19,234 nt of DNA from Nitrospirae bacterium CG1_02_44_142 (GCA_001871685.1 MNVK01000128.1:1-19234); one strand, 5' to 3'; numbered from the stretch's first letter, positions 1-7,669 are shown. The notes: generated from the letters alone by a model not told the origin. Translations and numbers: made by a program.

Positions 1-178
1 TAATGCCGCATCCCACTGCACAGTAAGGACAGATTGTCTTTGTTTCCTTCGCCCCTTTTGTGCGAAGTTCCATTTCCCTTGCTGCAGCCTCTTCAGGTGT
101 AAGACCGAGACTCGCAGCCCCTGCAGCGACAGTAGCGCCGCCTGAGAGCTTTAAGAAATCACGTCTTGAAATAGCCAT
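1..178 (-). CDS. Formate dehydrogenase, alpha (catalytic) subunit, N-terminal part only
   Basis: The gene runs off the left edge; only about 59 N-terminal residues are visible. The protein starts MAISRRDFLKLSGG, a twin-arginine (Tat) signal with the SRRDFLK motif followed by an Ala/Gly-rich hydrophobic stretch. A CPYCAVGCG motif follows at about residues 50-58, the first part of the [4Fe-4S] cluster site of molybdopterin oxidoreductases. This combination is typical of periplasmic formate dehydrogenase catalytic subunits, which oxidise formate to CO2 using a molybdenum or tungsten bis-MGD cofactor and often a selenocysteine. The active-site residue lies outside the window, so selenocysteine cannot be checked, and other Tat-exported molybdopterin oxidoreductases are possible. 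The start ATG at 178 has an AGGGAGG ribosome-binding site 5 nt upstream. It reads leftwards from the promoter at 271-299. Confidence 0.85.
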   Translation of the reverse strand, partial: MAISRRDFLKLSGGATVAAGAASLGLTPEEAAAREMELRTKGAKETKTICPYCAVGCGI

Positions 179-270
179 AAATACCTCCCTTTTTTAGACA
201 GACTGATTAGCTGATAGCCAAGAAAACATTTCCCCCTTTTTGAGATTAAAACTACTTATTAACTTATTAA

Positions 271-299
271 AACATATAACTTTGCTTGCCTCTTGTCAA
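271..299 (-). promoter_or_regulatory. Sigma70-like promoter of the formate dehydrogenase gene
   Basis: Read on the minus strand, a perfect TTGACA (-35, 294-299) is followed after 17 bp by TATGTT (-10, 271-276; 4 of 6 to consensus). Transcription would start near 264, giving a leader of roughly 85 nt before the ATG at 178. Confidence 0.6.
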
Positions 300-315
300 G
301 AGCTTTTTCCACTAT

Positions 316-333
316 CTCAAGTTACAACTTGAG
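316..333. promoter_or_regulatory. Perfect 18-bp palindrome upstream of the formate dehydrogenase promoter (putative operator)
   Basis: CTCAAGTTACAACTTGAG has two perfect 8-bp arms around a 2-bp centre. Its centre lies about 60 bp upstream of the start predicted from the promoter at 271-299. That is where class I activators of the CRP/FNR type often bind, so an activator site is a reasonable inference. The sequence is not an FNR consensus, and it could instead be a short dispersed repeat. Confidence 0.4.
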
Positions 334-358
334 ACTGCTGAAAAACCACATAGTTTAA

Positions 359-458
359 TGTCATTGCGAGGAGTCCCGAGCAGCTCGGGACGACGTGGCA
401 ATCTCTAACATATTGATTTATATAAAAGCGAGATTGCTTCGCTTCGCTCGCAATGACA
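359..458. repeat. Composite palindromic repeat (CATTGCGAG type)
   Basis: The outer arms TGTCATTGCGAG (359-370) and CTCGCAATGACA (447-458) form a perfect 12-bp inverted repeat. A second pair, GCAATCTC (398-405) and GAGATTGC (430-437), nests inside it. The left half carries its own hairpin, GTCCCGAG-CAG-CTCGGGAC (373-391). Repeats beginning with TGTCATTGCGAG and containing GCAATCTC are common dispersed elements in many bacterial genomes. This copy lies between the divergent formate dehydrogenase and transglutaminase genes. The remainder of the 179-567 gene-free stretch is AT-rich, and apart from the promoter and the 316-333 palindrome I see nothing in it. Confidence 0.75.
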
Positions 459-567
459 GCATAAAGACTGATTTATATTTGATACCCCGTAGCTTGCCGT
501 AAGGTGTTTTAATCCATTCCGCTGTCTTTCTTAAAAGCAGTTGTTTCAGCTAAAATCAAATATAGAG

Positions 568-2037
568 ATGAGAAACATGACCCCTAAAAGATTTTTCTAT
601 GCAGCCATTGTTATTTTATGGGTTGCCGCTACGGCTCTTCTTTTATTCAGGCATTACGGCTCAAATCAATCCGCTTCTTTTGCTGCGAATAAAAATATTT
701 TTTCTGAAGAACTATACAAAGGGCAGTGGATGGGGCTTTATTATAAGGGTGAAAAAACAGGATATTCCCACAGGAAGGTTGAAAAGGTAGGTGACGGGTA
801 TAAAATTTCAGAACAGATGAAGATGAGGCTCAATGTTATGAATGTTCAGAAGGAGATAGAGACATTTGCCGCCGCATATCTTGGTCCTGATATGAAGCTT
901 AAAGCCTTTGACTTTATGCTTAACTCTGATGTGGCCATGAATATAAAGGGAAGGGTGGAGGGCAGGAATCTTAAGGTATCTATGGAAACCGCAGGCACAA
1001 AAGCTGAACAGGTGATTGCCTTGAAGGATGAACCTTCTCTCAATCTCTCGCTGATTCCGAATATTCTTAAGGAGGGAATTAAAACAGGAAAGAAACTCAG
1101 CACGATTATCTTTGACCCTATGACCATGACTCAGGAGCGCATTCTTGTTGAGGTGGAAGGGAAAGAGCGGATAATGTCAATGAATGTTATGCGAGAGGCC
1201 TTCAGGCTGCGCGGGTCGTTTAAGGGCATTAAATTTTCAGTATGGCTTACTGAAAAGGGAGAGGTATTGAGAGAGGAAAGTCCGCTTGGATTTGTATTGA
1301 TTAAAGAAACCGAAGCTGATGCGATACAAATAGGGAACCCGTCCGTGGACCTTATTGCACAGGTTGCAGTTCCGTTTAATTTAAAACTCCCCCCTGATAC
1401 AAAATATCTCAGGGTAAAGCTTTCAGGAATTAATTTAAAGGTTCTTGAACTTGACGGCGGAAGGCAGAATCTTAAAGGAAATGTGCTGGAGATTAAAAAA
1501 GAGGAAATTACGAGTAATCCCCCCACACCCCCCTTTACTAAAAAGGGGAAGGGGGGATTATTGGAAGAATATTTAAAGGATACGATGTTTATTCAATCAA
1601 AAGGCCCTGAGATTGTTTCTATGGCAAAGGAAATCGTAAAGGACGAAAAAGATGCATTAAAGAAGGCAAGGCTTCTTTATGATTGGGTTTACAGGAATAT
1701 CAAGAAGACCCCGGCAATAACAATCCCGATGGCAACAGAGGTTTTAAAATCAAAGAGAGGCGACTGTAATGAGCATACAACGCTCTATACCGCACTTGCG
1801 CGCGCAGCAGGAATACCAACAAGGATTGCACTCGGGCTTACGTACAAGGACGGCTATTTTTATTACCATGCATGGCCTGAGATATTTATTGGTCAATGGA
1901 TTGCGATTGACCCGACACTCGGCCAGTTTCCGGCAGACGCAGCGCACATAAGGATTACAACAGGCGATATAGACAAGCAGATGCAGATATTGTCTGTTAT
2001 AGGCAAGATAAAGATTGAGGGGCTGGAGTATAGATAA
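568..2037 (+). CDS. Membrane-anchored transglutaminase-like domain protein
   Basis: The protein is about 489 aa. An N-terminal hydrophobic segment (roughly residues 9-27) acts as a signal anchor, so the rest is probably outside the cytoplasm. The C-terminal third is a transglutaminase-like (papain-fold) core with a visible Cys-His-Asp triad: Cys in RGDCNEH (about residue 400), His in YHAWPE (about 434) and Asp in IDPT (about 448). Such bacterial proteins may act as proteases or crosslinkers; the substrate here is unknown. The N-terminal two thirds look like a beta-rich extracytoplasmic region without a motif I recognise. ATG 568 or 577 is preferred over an in-frame TTG at 541, because the Arg/Lys-rich n-region then directly precedes the membrane segment; no strong ribosome-binding site decides between them. 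A palindromic repeat at 1515-1560 is translated in frame just before the catalytic domain. Confidence 0.8.
   Translation: MRNMTPKRFFYAAIVILWVAATALLLFRHYGSNQSASFAANKNIFSEELYKGQWMGLYYKGEKTGYSHRKVEKVGDGYKISEQMKMRLNVMNVQKEIETFAAAYLGPDMKLKAFDFMLNSDVAMNIKGRVEGRNLKVSMETAGTKAEQVIALKDEPSLNLSLIPNILKEGIKTGKKLSTIIFDPMTMTQERILVEVEGKERIMSMNVMREAFRLRGSFKGIKFSVWLTEKGEVLREESPLGFVLIKETEADAIQIGNPSVDLIAQVAVPFNLKLPPDTKYLRVKLSGINLKVLELDGGRQNLKGNVLEIKKEEITSNPPTPPFTKKGKGGLLEEYLKDTMFIQSKGPEIVSMAKEIVKDEKDALKKARLLYDWVYRNIKKTPAITIPMATEVLKSKRGDCNEHTTLYTALARAAGIPTRIALGLTYKDGYFYYHAWPEIFIGQWIAIDPTLGQFPADAAHIRITTGDIDKQMQILSVIGKIKIEGLEYR
1515..1560. repeat. C/G-rich palindromic repeat inside the transglutaminase gene
   Basis: TAATCCCCCC (1515-1524) and GGGGGGATTA (1551-1560) are perfect 10-bp inverted arms. 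An inner stem pairs CCCCTTT (1530-1536) with AAAGGGG (1542-1548). It is translated in frame as a Pro/Lys/Gly-rich stretch (about residues 317-331). It shares its architecture with the copy in the methyltransferase gene at 11523-11570. Confidence 0.8.
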
Positions 2038-2063
2038 GAATTTGCCAGAATCCTGCAAGTGAG

Positions 2064-2134
2064 CAGATAACGTTTGAGTGCTTAAGAAGTCCCCTTCGGG
2101 ATTTGGGGGTCAGTCATAATTACTCTGTTATCTG
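2064..2134. other. Nested inverted repeat between convergent genes
   Basis: CAGATAAC (2064-2071) and GTTATCTG (2127-2134) form perfect 8-bp arms. They enclose a weaker CCCC/GGGG pairing around 2091-2109. The position, between the 3' ends of the transglutaminase and the DNA methyltransferase, suits a bidirectional terminator or a degenerate repeat. There is no clear T-tract. Confidence 0.3.
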
Positions 2135-2191
2135 ATGTTGTAATGGAAAGTATAATAAAAATCATGGGATGTGTCCCTCAGCCTAAATAGC

Positions 2192-3127
2192 CTAAATTAG
2201 TTCGTGTACATTGTGTCCGTGCAGTTCAAATTTTATCTTTGTCTGTTTGCGTAATGGTGAAATTCTTTTTTCTGCAAGGTCAATATATTCTTGGCTTATG
2301 TCGTAGCCCACAAAGTTTCTTTCTGATTTTATTGCTGATACCGCTGTCGTTCCGCTTCCCATAAATGGGTCAAGAATTATGTCGTCTTTGAATGAGTAGA
2401 GTTGAATTAAACGATATGGCAATTCTTCGGGAAAAGGTGCAGGGTGTCCTATTCTTCTTGCGCTTTCAGCGTTCATTGTCCAAATAGATTTAGTCCAGGC
2501 CATAAACTGTTCTTTCGTAATTGTGTTATATTTCCCTTTTCCAATTCTGTTGTAGTCCCCTTTTGAGAAAACTAAAATGTATTCGTGAATGTCTCGGAGA
2601 ATAGGATTAGCTGCACTTAACCAACTTCCCCACGCTGTTGATGGACTTGCACTCGCTGCTTTATTCCAAATAATTTCTCCTCGCATATTAAACCCAATGT
2701 CAAGCATTATTTTTGAAATGTAGTCTGAAAGCGGGATATAAGGTTTGCGACCAAGGTTTGCAACATTAATACAAGCACGCCCACCATTTACAAGAACTCT
2801 GTAAGTTTCTTTAAATGAATTTTCAAGTAACTGTAAATACTCCTTCAATGAAAGGTCATTGTCATATTCTTTAGAAACATTGTAAGGCGGTGAAGTAATC
2901 ATTAAATGAATAGAGTTGTTTGGCAACTCTATCATATTCTCGGCAGAACCCCCAATAAATTTATTTAAATATTTTTTGGGTAATTTATTCTCGGTTTTAT
3001 CAATAACTTTTTTCCCCTCAAGCATTGAATATAACTTGGAGTTGTAAAACTTTGAACTGTCGTGATTAATCCTTCCGTTTGTTCCGAAAGAACTAGTTGT
3101 TGTTCCCTTTTTCATTTTTTTAGTCAT
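2192..3127 (-). CDS. Type II DNA methyltransferase (N4-cytosine or N6-adenine, beta-type motif order)
   Basis: The 311-aa protein has the catalytic motif TSPPYN (residues 78-83) before the SAM-binding motif DPFMGSGTT (253-261), the order of beta-class amino-methyltransferases. It transfers a methyl group from SAM to an exocyclic amino group of a base. The SPPY form and the middle region (GEIIWNKAA..STAWGSW..NPILRDIHEYILVFSK) recall the N4-cytosine enzymes of MthZI/MjaI-like systems, which recognise CTAG. That specificity is a recollection of family resemblance, not shown here. The start ATG overlaps the end of the upstream endonuclease gene by 8 nt, so the two are translationally coupled. Both genes are visibly more AT-rich than their neighbours, which suggests acquisition. 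Confidence 0.88.
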   Translation of the reverse strand: MTKKMKKGTTTSSFGTNGRINHDSSKFYNSKLYSMLEGKKVIDKTENKLPKKYLNKFIGGSAENMIELPNNSIHLMITSPPYNVSKEYDNDLSLKEYLQLLENSFKETYRVLVNGGRACINVANLGRKPYIPLSDYISKIMLDIGFNMRGEIIWNKAASASPSTAWGSWLSAANPILRDIHEYILVFSKGDYNRIGKGKYNTITKEQFMAWTKSIWTMNAESARRIGHPAPFPEELPYRLIQLYSFKDDIILDPFMGSGTTAVSAIKSERNFVGYDISQEYIDLAEKRISPLRKQTKIKFELHGHNVHELI

Positions 3128-3752
3128 TTTGCCAAAGTTCTAACCATCTTTGGAATGGTTTAAAATCAATATTTTCTTTAGTCCAGTCAATAGGGATTTT
3201 GAATGTCCCTTTATGTTCCACTAAATTTACTAATGCTTCGGCTAACATTTCAACACCTCTTGGATTTGTTCCCTCAACTGGAAGTTTGATATATTTTGTT
3301 CTTCCGAGTTTTTTAAAAATCTCCTCCTGAACTTCGCAAGGGATATAATAAAATCCTCCGCCATTATTCCAATTAATTTGCACTAACGCCATATCACAAC
3401 TTGGGTGATAGTTGTCTAAAAATTCCCTTGCCTTAACTCTGTCAACAGTCCAAATTAACTTTACTCCTCCAAAATTTCTTCCAGTAATTGTCTTGATAGA
3501 AATAGGATTATTATAAACTGTAACATCTACTTCCGCTTGGGTAATTGGAATTTCCGTCTGAACATTTTCTTCCCCGAATTTGTAAATAAATAGTGCTACA
3601 ATGATTTTTTCTCTTACTGAACCGACTTCCATTCCTATTTTTCCTGCTCTTGAACTTTCTAACTCTGCAAGATGAAATAATTTTGGTAGCTTATTCTGAA
3701 TTTTTGCAATTACTTCTTTGTCTTCAAAGAGTTCTCTTATTTTTAAGTTCAT
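3120..3752 (-). CDS. Putative type II restriction endonuclease
   Basis: The 210-aa protein is encoded immediately upstream of, and overlapping, the DNA methyltransferase, which is the main reason for the call. A PD-(D/E)XK-like core can be proposed: Glu42 in GMEVGSVRE, then EVDV (Asp76), a beta turn, and ISIKT with Lys87. The usual acidic residue of the (D/E)XK half-motif is replaced by Ser85, a variant seen in some restriction enzymes. It would cut unmethylated DNA at the site the partner methylates. I cannot assign the family firmly; MjaI- or ThaI-like families are candidates. No controller (C) protein gene is visible. The start ATG at 3752 has only a weak, distant purine-rich stretch; the promoter is at 3813-3842. 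Confidence 0.72.
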   Translation of the reverse strand: MNLKIRELFEDKEVIAKIQNKLPKLFHLAELESSRAGKIGMEVGSVREKIIVALFIYKFGEENVQTEIPITQAEVDVTVYNNPISIKTITGRNFGGVKLIWTVDRVKAREFLDNYHPSCDMALVQINWNNGGGFYYIPCEVQEEIFKKLGRTKYIKLPVEGTNPRGVEMLAEALVNLVEHKGTFKIPIDWTKENIDFKPFQRWLELWQND

Positions 3753-3812
3753 TTTATTTTAGTGTCTTTCCGTTTTATTGTTTCCAAATATTAAAGGCAG
3801 AATGTTAGATTG

Positions 3813-3842
3813 ATGATAGATTGTTAACCCCTGTGTTGTCAA
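3813..3842 (-). promoter_or_regulatory. Sigma70-like promoter of the restriction-modification operon
   Basis: On the minus strand, TTGACA (3837-3842) is separated by 18 bp from TATCAT (3813-3818; 5 of 6 to consensus). The predicted start is near 3806, giving a leader of about 54 nt to the endonuclease ATG. Its -35 box overlaps that of the opposing promoter at 3836-3864. Confidence 0.6.
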
Positions 3843-3864
3843 CAAAAATTCCAATAAATATCGT
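3836..3864 (+). promoter_or_regulatory. Candidate promoter of the M48 protease operon
   Basis: TTGTCA (3836-3841), a 17-bp spacer and TATCGT (3859-3864) would start transcription about 9 nt before the ATG at 3880. No Shine-Dalgarno sequence is visible, so a very short leader is consistent. The match to consensus is only fair. Confidence 0.35.
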
Positions 3865-3879
3865 AAGATAAAAACTGCC

Positions 3880-5124
3880 ATGAAAGGTTATCAAATTATT
3901 CTGCTGATAAGCTTTATCCTTGTTGCTGCCTTCGGCTATGGGCTTAAGTTTCTCAATCTGCGCCATCTGAGAAAATACGGTGATATTGTGCCTGAGGAAT
4001 TCAAGGATTATATAGATGCTCAACTATTGAAAAAGACAAGGGACTACACCTTAGAGCAGAGCCGGTTCGGATTCATAGAATCTATTTTCGAAAATATCCT
4101 TGTTCTGGCATTTTTCTTCGGAGGATTGCTGAATATGTATAACTCCTGGATTGAGTCCTTCAATATGCCGTTTGTTCTTTCCGGCGTGGTGTTCTTCCTA
4201 GCCCTGAGTTATGCAAATACAATTATTTCCATTCCCTTTGACCTTTACGGCATATTCAGGATTGAAAACAAGTACGGCTTTAATAAAATGACATGGAAAC
4301 TCTGGATAAGCGATTTCATGAAGTCAATTATACTCTCCACGATATTCATCGGCATAATGACGTCAGGCGCATTGTATTTAATGAAGGCAAGCCCGGATTT
4401 CTGGTGGCTGTTTGTCTGGCTCTTTTTCCTCTTATTCAGCATCTTCATGATGTATATCTCTCCGTATGTTATTGAACCGCTATTCAACAAGTTTACGCCG
4501 ATAGAGGATGAGGAGATTGAAGGCTCAATAAGGGACTTAATGAAAAAGGCCGGGATAAAGATAAGCCGGGTGTTCAAGATTGATGCGTCAAAGAGAAGCG
4601 CACACACAAATGCCTATTTTACGGGGATAGGAAAGGTGAAGAGGATTGTGCTTTATGACACGCTTTTGAAGAAGATGGAAAGGAGCGAGATTCTCTCTGT
4701 TCTTGCGCATGAGGCCGGGCACTGGAAGAAAAAGCATGTCCTTAAAATGCTTATTGTTGTAGAGGCCATGTCCCTGATAGGCGTTTATATTTCGTTCATG
4801 ATGATAAAATCGGGAATCCTTCTAAGGATTTTCAATATTCAGAATGACACGGTCTTTGCAAACCTTCTCATACTGGGGTTTGCAGGAGGAATAGTGTCTT
4901 TTCCGCTGACGCCTATATTCAGCTATTTTTCAAGAAGACATGAAAGGGAGGCTGACAGGTTTGCCGCTGAGATGACAGAGAACCGGGAGGCGATGGCAAC
5001 ATCATTGATAAAACTCTCAAAAGACAACCTTTCAAATCTCCATCCCCATCCCTTATATGCAGGCTTTTATTATTCCCATCCACCTGTTGTTCAAAGGATA
5101 AGGGAGATAAGAGGACGGCCATGA
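3880..5124 (+). CDS. M48 family zinc metalloprotease (Ste24/CAAX prenyl protease 1-like)
   Basis: The 414-aa integral membrane protein has the layout of the Ste24 family: several membrane segments in the N-terminal 190 residues, then the peptidase domain. The zinc site HEAGH is at residues 277-281, with the third ligand Glu in the EREAD motif (about 357). Two further hydrophobic segments (about 290-310 and 328-350) lie between the ligands. In eukaryotes the family cleaves CAAX-prenylated proteins; bacterial members are thought to act in membrane protein quality control, and the substrate here is unknown. The stop codon overlaps the ABC ATPase start (ATGA), so the two are probably co-translated. 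The ATG at 3880 has no obvious ribosome-binding site. Confidence 0.9.
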   Translation: MKGYQIILLISFILVAAFGYGLKFLNLRHLRKYGDIVPEEFKDYIDAQLLKKTRDYTLEQSRFGFIESIFENILVLAFFFGGLLNMYNSWIESFNMPFVLSGVVFFLALSYANTIISIPFDLYGIFRIENKYGFNKMTWKLWISDFMKSIILSTIFIGIMTSGALYLMKASPDFWWLFVWLFFLLFSIFMMYISPYVIEPLFNKFTPIEDEEIEGSIRDLMKKAGIKISRVFKIDASKRSAHTNAYFTGIGKVKRIVLYDTLLKKMERSEILSVLAHEAGHWKKKHVLKMLIVVEAMSLIGVYISFMMIKSGILLRIFNIQNDTVFANLLILGFAGGIVSFPLTPIFSYFSRRHEREADRFAAEMTENREAMATSLIKLSKDNLSNLHPHPLYAGFYYSHPPVVQRIREIRGRP

Positions 5125-5840
5125 TAATTCTTGATAACATCTCCAAATCTTTCAACGCCACACATGCAGTAAAGAATATTTCATTGACTGTAAACACCGG
5201 TGAGATATTTGGCATTGTCGGCCCGAACGGAGCCGGAAAGACCACGACAATAAGGATGATGACAGGACTTCTCACACCTGATGAAGGAAAGATTATCATA
5301 GGGAAATATGACATTGTTAAAGAATCAATAAAGGCAAAATCAATACTCGGTTATGTGCCTGACAAGGCATTTCTCTATGAGAAACTCACTGCAAGGGAAT
5401 TCCTTATATTCATATCATCAATATACAGCATCCCCCGGAACGAAGCATTGTCAAGAATGGATGAGATGCTTGAGTTATTCGGGATTAAGGATATTGAGGA
5501 TGAGCTTATAGAGAGTTTTTCGCAGGGCATGAGGCAGAGGCTGCTCTTTGCATCTGCCCTTATTCATAGGCCTGAAGCGCTTCTGATAGATGAGCCTTTT
5601 ATGGGGCTGGACCCGTTCGGTATAAGGATGCTCAAAGACGTAATTAAGGATTTAAGCTCTAAAGGGGTGACGATATTCCTTGCAACCCACAGCCTCCATT
5701 TCGCAGAGGAACTCTGCCACAGGGTAGGGTTCATTAACAAAGGCTCTGTAATCTCAATAAAAACGAAAGAGGAAATAAAGGGGATGGAGGGCGGGTTAGA
5801 GGGGTTGTTTATGGAGATAGGAGGGGGAAATAAATTCTAA
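5121..5840 (+). CDS. ABC transporter ATP-binding protein
   Basis: The 239-aa ATPase has Walker A GPNGAGKT (residues 34-41), the signature FSQGM (133-137), Walker B LLIDEP (154-159) and the switch His in ATHS (190). The usual Q-loop glutamine appears as Asp in GYVPD (about 81). It closely fits the ATPases of ABC-2-type exporters and should power the permease encoded at 6025-7656. It overlaps the M48 protease gene by 4 nt. Its TAA stop codon (5838-5840) is also the first three bases of the palindromic element at 5838-6011, so insertion of that element may have fixed the present C-terminus. Confidence 0.92.
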   Translation: MIILDNISKSFNATHAVKNISLTVNTGEIFGIVGPNGAGKTTTIRMMTGLLTPDEGKIIIGKYDIVKESIKAKSILGYVPDKAFLYEKLTAREFLIFISSIYSIPRNEALSRMDEMLELFGIKDIEDELIESFSQGMRQRLLFASALIHRPEALLIDEPFMGLDPFGIRMLKDVIKDLSSKGVTIFLATHSLHFAEELCHRVGFINKGSVISIKTKEEIKGMEGGLEGLFMEIGGGNKF

Positions 5841-6011
5841 ATGCAGGATTAGTTTGAGCGGCATCAGAGATTTTTCGTTGACGTTCTTGGCAAATGGAGT
5901 GTGACAGCCGCAACTGTTTGAACCCGAAGGGTGAGTTTTGCGGCTGTAGCGTAATGAGCCTTAGAACGACAGAAAAATATCTGCAGAAAGCGAAGACTAG
6001 TCCTGCATTTA
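5838..6011. repeat. 174-bp palindromic element between ABC ATPase and permease genes
   Basis: The terminal arms TAAATGCAGGATTAGT (5838-5853) and ACTAGTCCTGCATTTA (5996-6011) pair over 16 bp with one mismatch, a G-U in RNA. A second arm pair is CAGAGATTTTTCGTTGACG onwards (5865-5890) with GCCTTAGAACGAC onwards (5958-5983), with a few bulges. The apex is a perfect 10-bp stem, ACAGCCGCAA (5904-5913) with TTGCGGCTGT (5938-5947), capped by ACCC-GAA-GGGT. The whole folds into one long cruciform or hairpin and contains no ORF. This looks like a non-autonomous mobile repeat (MITE-like) or a structured RNA. Confidence 0.85.
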
Positions 6012-6024
6012 GATAAACATTTAT

Positions 6025-7656
6025 ATGCTTGCGCTGCTGCTTAAACCTAAACTTCTTTCACTAAAAAATTCAATAAGCACGAAGGTTGTGCTGAGAAGGC
6101 TTCCTTTTATGGCAATCGGCGTCGGTTTCTGGGTTCTTTTTTACATAGGGACATACAAGGTTCTAATGTATGTGCGGGGAATTGAGTTTTTCGGCGAGAT
6201 ACTCTCAAGGAAACTCTTCTCAATGACATTCTTCAGCCTGCTTGGTTTTCTTATCATGAGCAGCATAATCACCGCAATCTCTTCTTTCTATCTATCAAAA
6301 GATATTCCGCTTCTCCTCTCAAAGCCCGTTGAAATCAGGGATATATTAAGGTTGAAGACATTTGAGGCTTTCATTAATTCATCATGGATGGTTCTTTCGT
6401 TCATGCCGCCGGTATTTATTGCATACGGTATCAGCTATGGCGCGTCGGCAGGCTATTATCTCTTGGTTCTTGGATGTTTCCTTCTATTCAGCTTAATAAC
6501 GGCAGGCCTCGGCATTACAACTGCGCATATACTCACGAGGCTTTTTCCAGCAAAAAGGGCAAGGAATGCGCTCCTTGGAATAGGGGTGATGCTTTTTCTC
6601 ATGCTCTACTTTTTGGTGAAGGGACTAATTCCTCAGGACATAAGTACACCTGAGGGTTTTATAAATTCCATAATGTCATTCAAAACAGAATCCCCGATGC
6701 TTCCAAGCTATTGGATTACAGAGGCGGTTTTCCCGGCGCTGGGAAAAAGCGGCTTTAGTATTTTTTATCCGATAATTCTTTTGAGCAATGCCTTGTTTTT
6801 TATTCTTCTCTCCGAGATTACAGGATTAAGGTTTTACAGGATGAATATGGAGAGGATTCAGCCGTCAGGCGAAAGGGTTAAGAGGGGCATTTTAGGAGGA
6901 TATTACCCTGAAATGAATACCGCAATGTTTTACAAGGACATAAAAACATTTTTTAGGGATACAGGCCAGTGGTCTCAGGTGTTCATAATAGGCGCGCTCA
7001 TAATGATTTACGTCTATAATTTCAAGTCCATTCCTACAAATGCACTTTCCGGATTTCCTTTGATAAGAGAAATCATGGTTCTTGTTAATCTGGTCTTATC
7101 AGGACTTGTGCTTTCTGCTGTTTCAGCGAGATTTATCTATGCATCCGTGAGCCTTGAAGGTCAGGCCTTCTGGATTATAAGGACTTCGCCTGTTGATATG
7201 AAAAGATTTATCCGGTCAAAGTTTCTCTATGGGTTCATTCCAGTTACAGCGCTTATGCTTGTTCTTGTATCCCTCACAAATCTTGCTGTGGATATAAGAG
7301 GGATTATGATGTATCTGTCGCTCGGAACAGTCCTTATGCTCTGCATTTCTGTAAGCGGACTCGGCACAGGATTCGGCGCAATATATCCGAAATTCAAATA
7401 TGAAAACATAGCGTCTGTTTCAATGAGTCTTGGAGGCATGGCATTCATGCTCATTGCATTCAGTGTTGTTATCGCCACATTATTCCTTGAGGCATGGATT
7501 TTCTATGTTTATAAAATGAAGGGAGCGGGGGATTTATCAGGAAAGATACAGATTGCAGCATGCGTTTTTCTTATATTTTTGATAAATGCCGCTTCGTTCT
7601 ATATTCCGATGGGGATTGGCAAGAAGAAACTTCAGGAGCAAATAGAGATTATTTAA
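6025..7656 (+). CDS. ABC-2-type transporter permease (large, two-halved membrane subunit)
   Basis: The 543-aa polytopic membrane protein has about a dozen hydrophobic segments split into two halves, with a hydrophilic stretch around residues 270-315. It resembles the large putative ABC exporter permeases paired with a single ATPase rather than the usual short six-helix ABC-2 permeases. With the ATPase encoded at 5121-5840 it should form an exporter of unknown substrate. The palindromic element separates the two genes by 184 bp. It leaves only 13 bp between its right end and the ATG, with no Shine-Dalgarno sequence there, so translation may be inefficient or may depend on the RNA structure. 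Confidence 0.82.
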   Translation: MLALLLKPKLLSLKNSISTKVVLRRLPFMAIGVGFWVLFYIGTYKVLMYVRGIEFFGEILSRKLFSMTFFSLLGFLIMSSIITAISSFYLSKDIPLLLSKPVEIRDILRLKTFEAFINSSWMVLSFMPPVFIAYGISYGASAGYYLLVLGCFLLFSLITAGLGITTAHILTRLFPAKRARNALLGIGVMLFLMLYFLVKGLIPQDISTPEGFINSIMSFKTESPMLPSYWITEAVFPALGKSGFSIFYPIILLSNALFFILLSEITGLRFYRMNMERIQPSGERVKRGILGGYYPEMNTAMFYKDIKTFFRDTGQWSQVFIIGALIMIYVYNFKSIPTNALSGFPLIREIMVLVNLVLSGLVLSAVSARFIYASVSLEGQAFWIIRTSPVDMKRFIRSKFLYGFIPVTALMLVLVSLTNLAVDIRGIMMYLSLGTVLMLCISVSGLGTGFGAIYPKFKYENIASVSMSLGGMAFMLIAFSVVIATLFLEAWIFYVYKMKGAGDLSGKIQIAACVFLIFLINAASFYIPMGIGKKKLQEQIEII

Positions 7657-7669
7657 TGCTTTTTGATTC

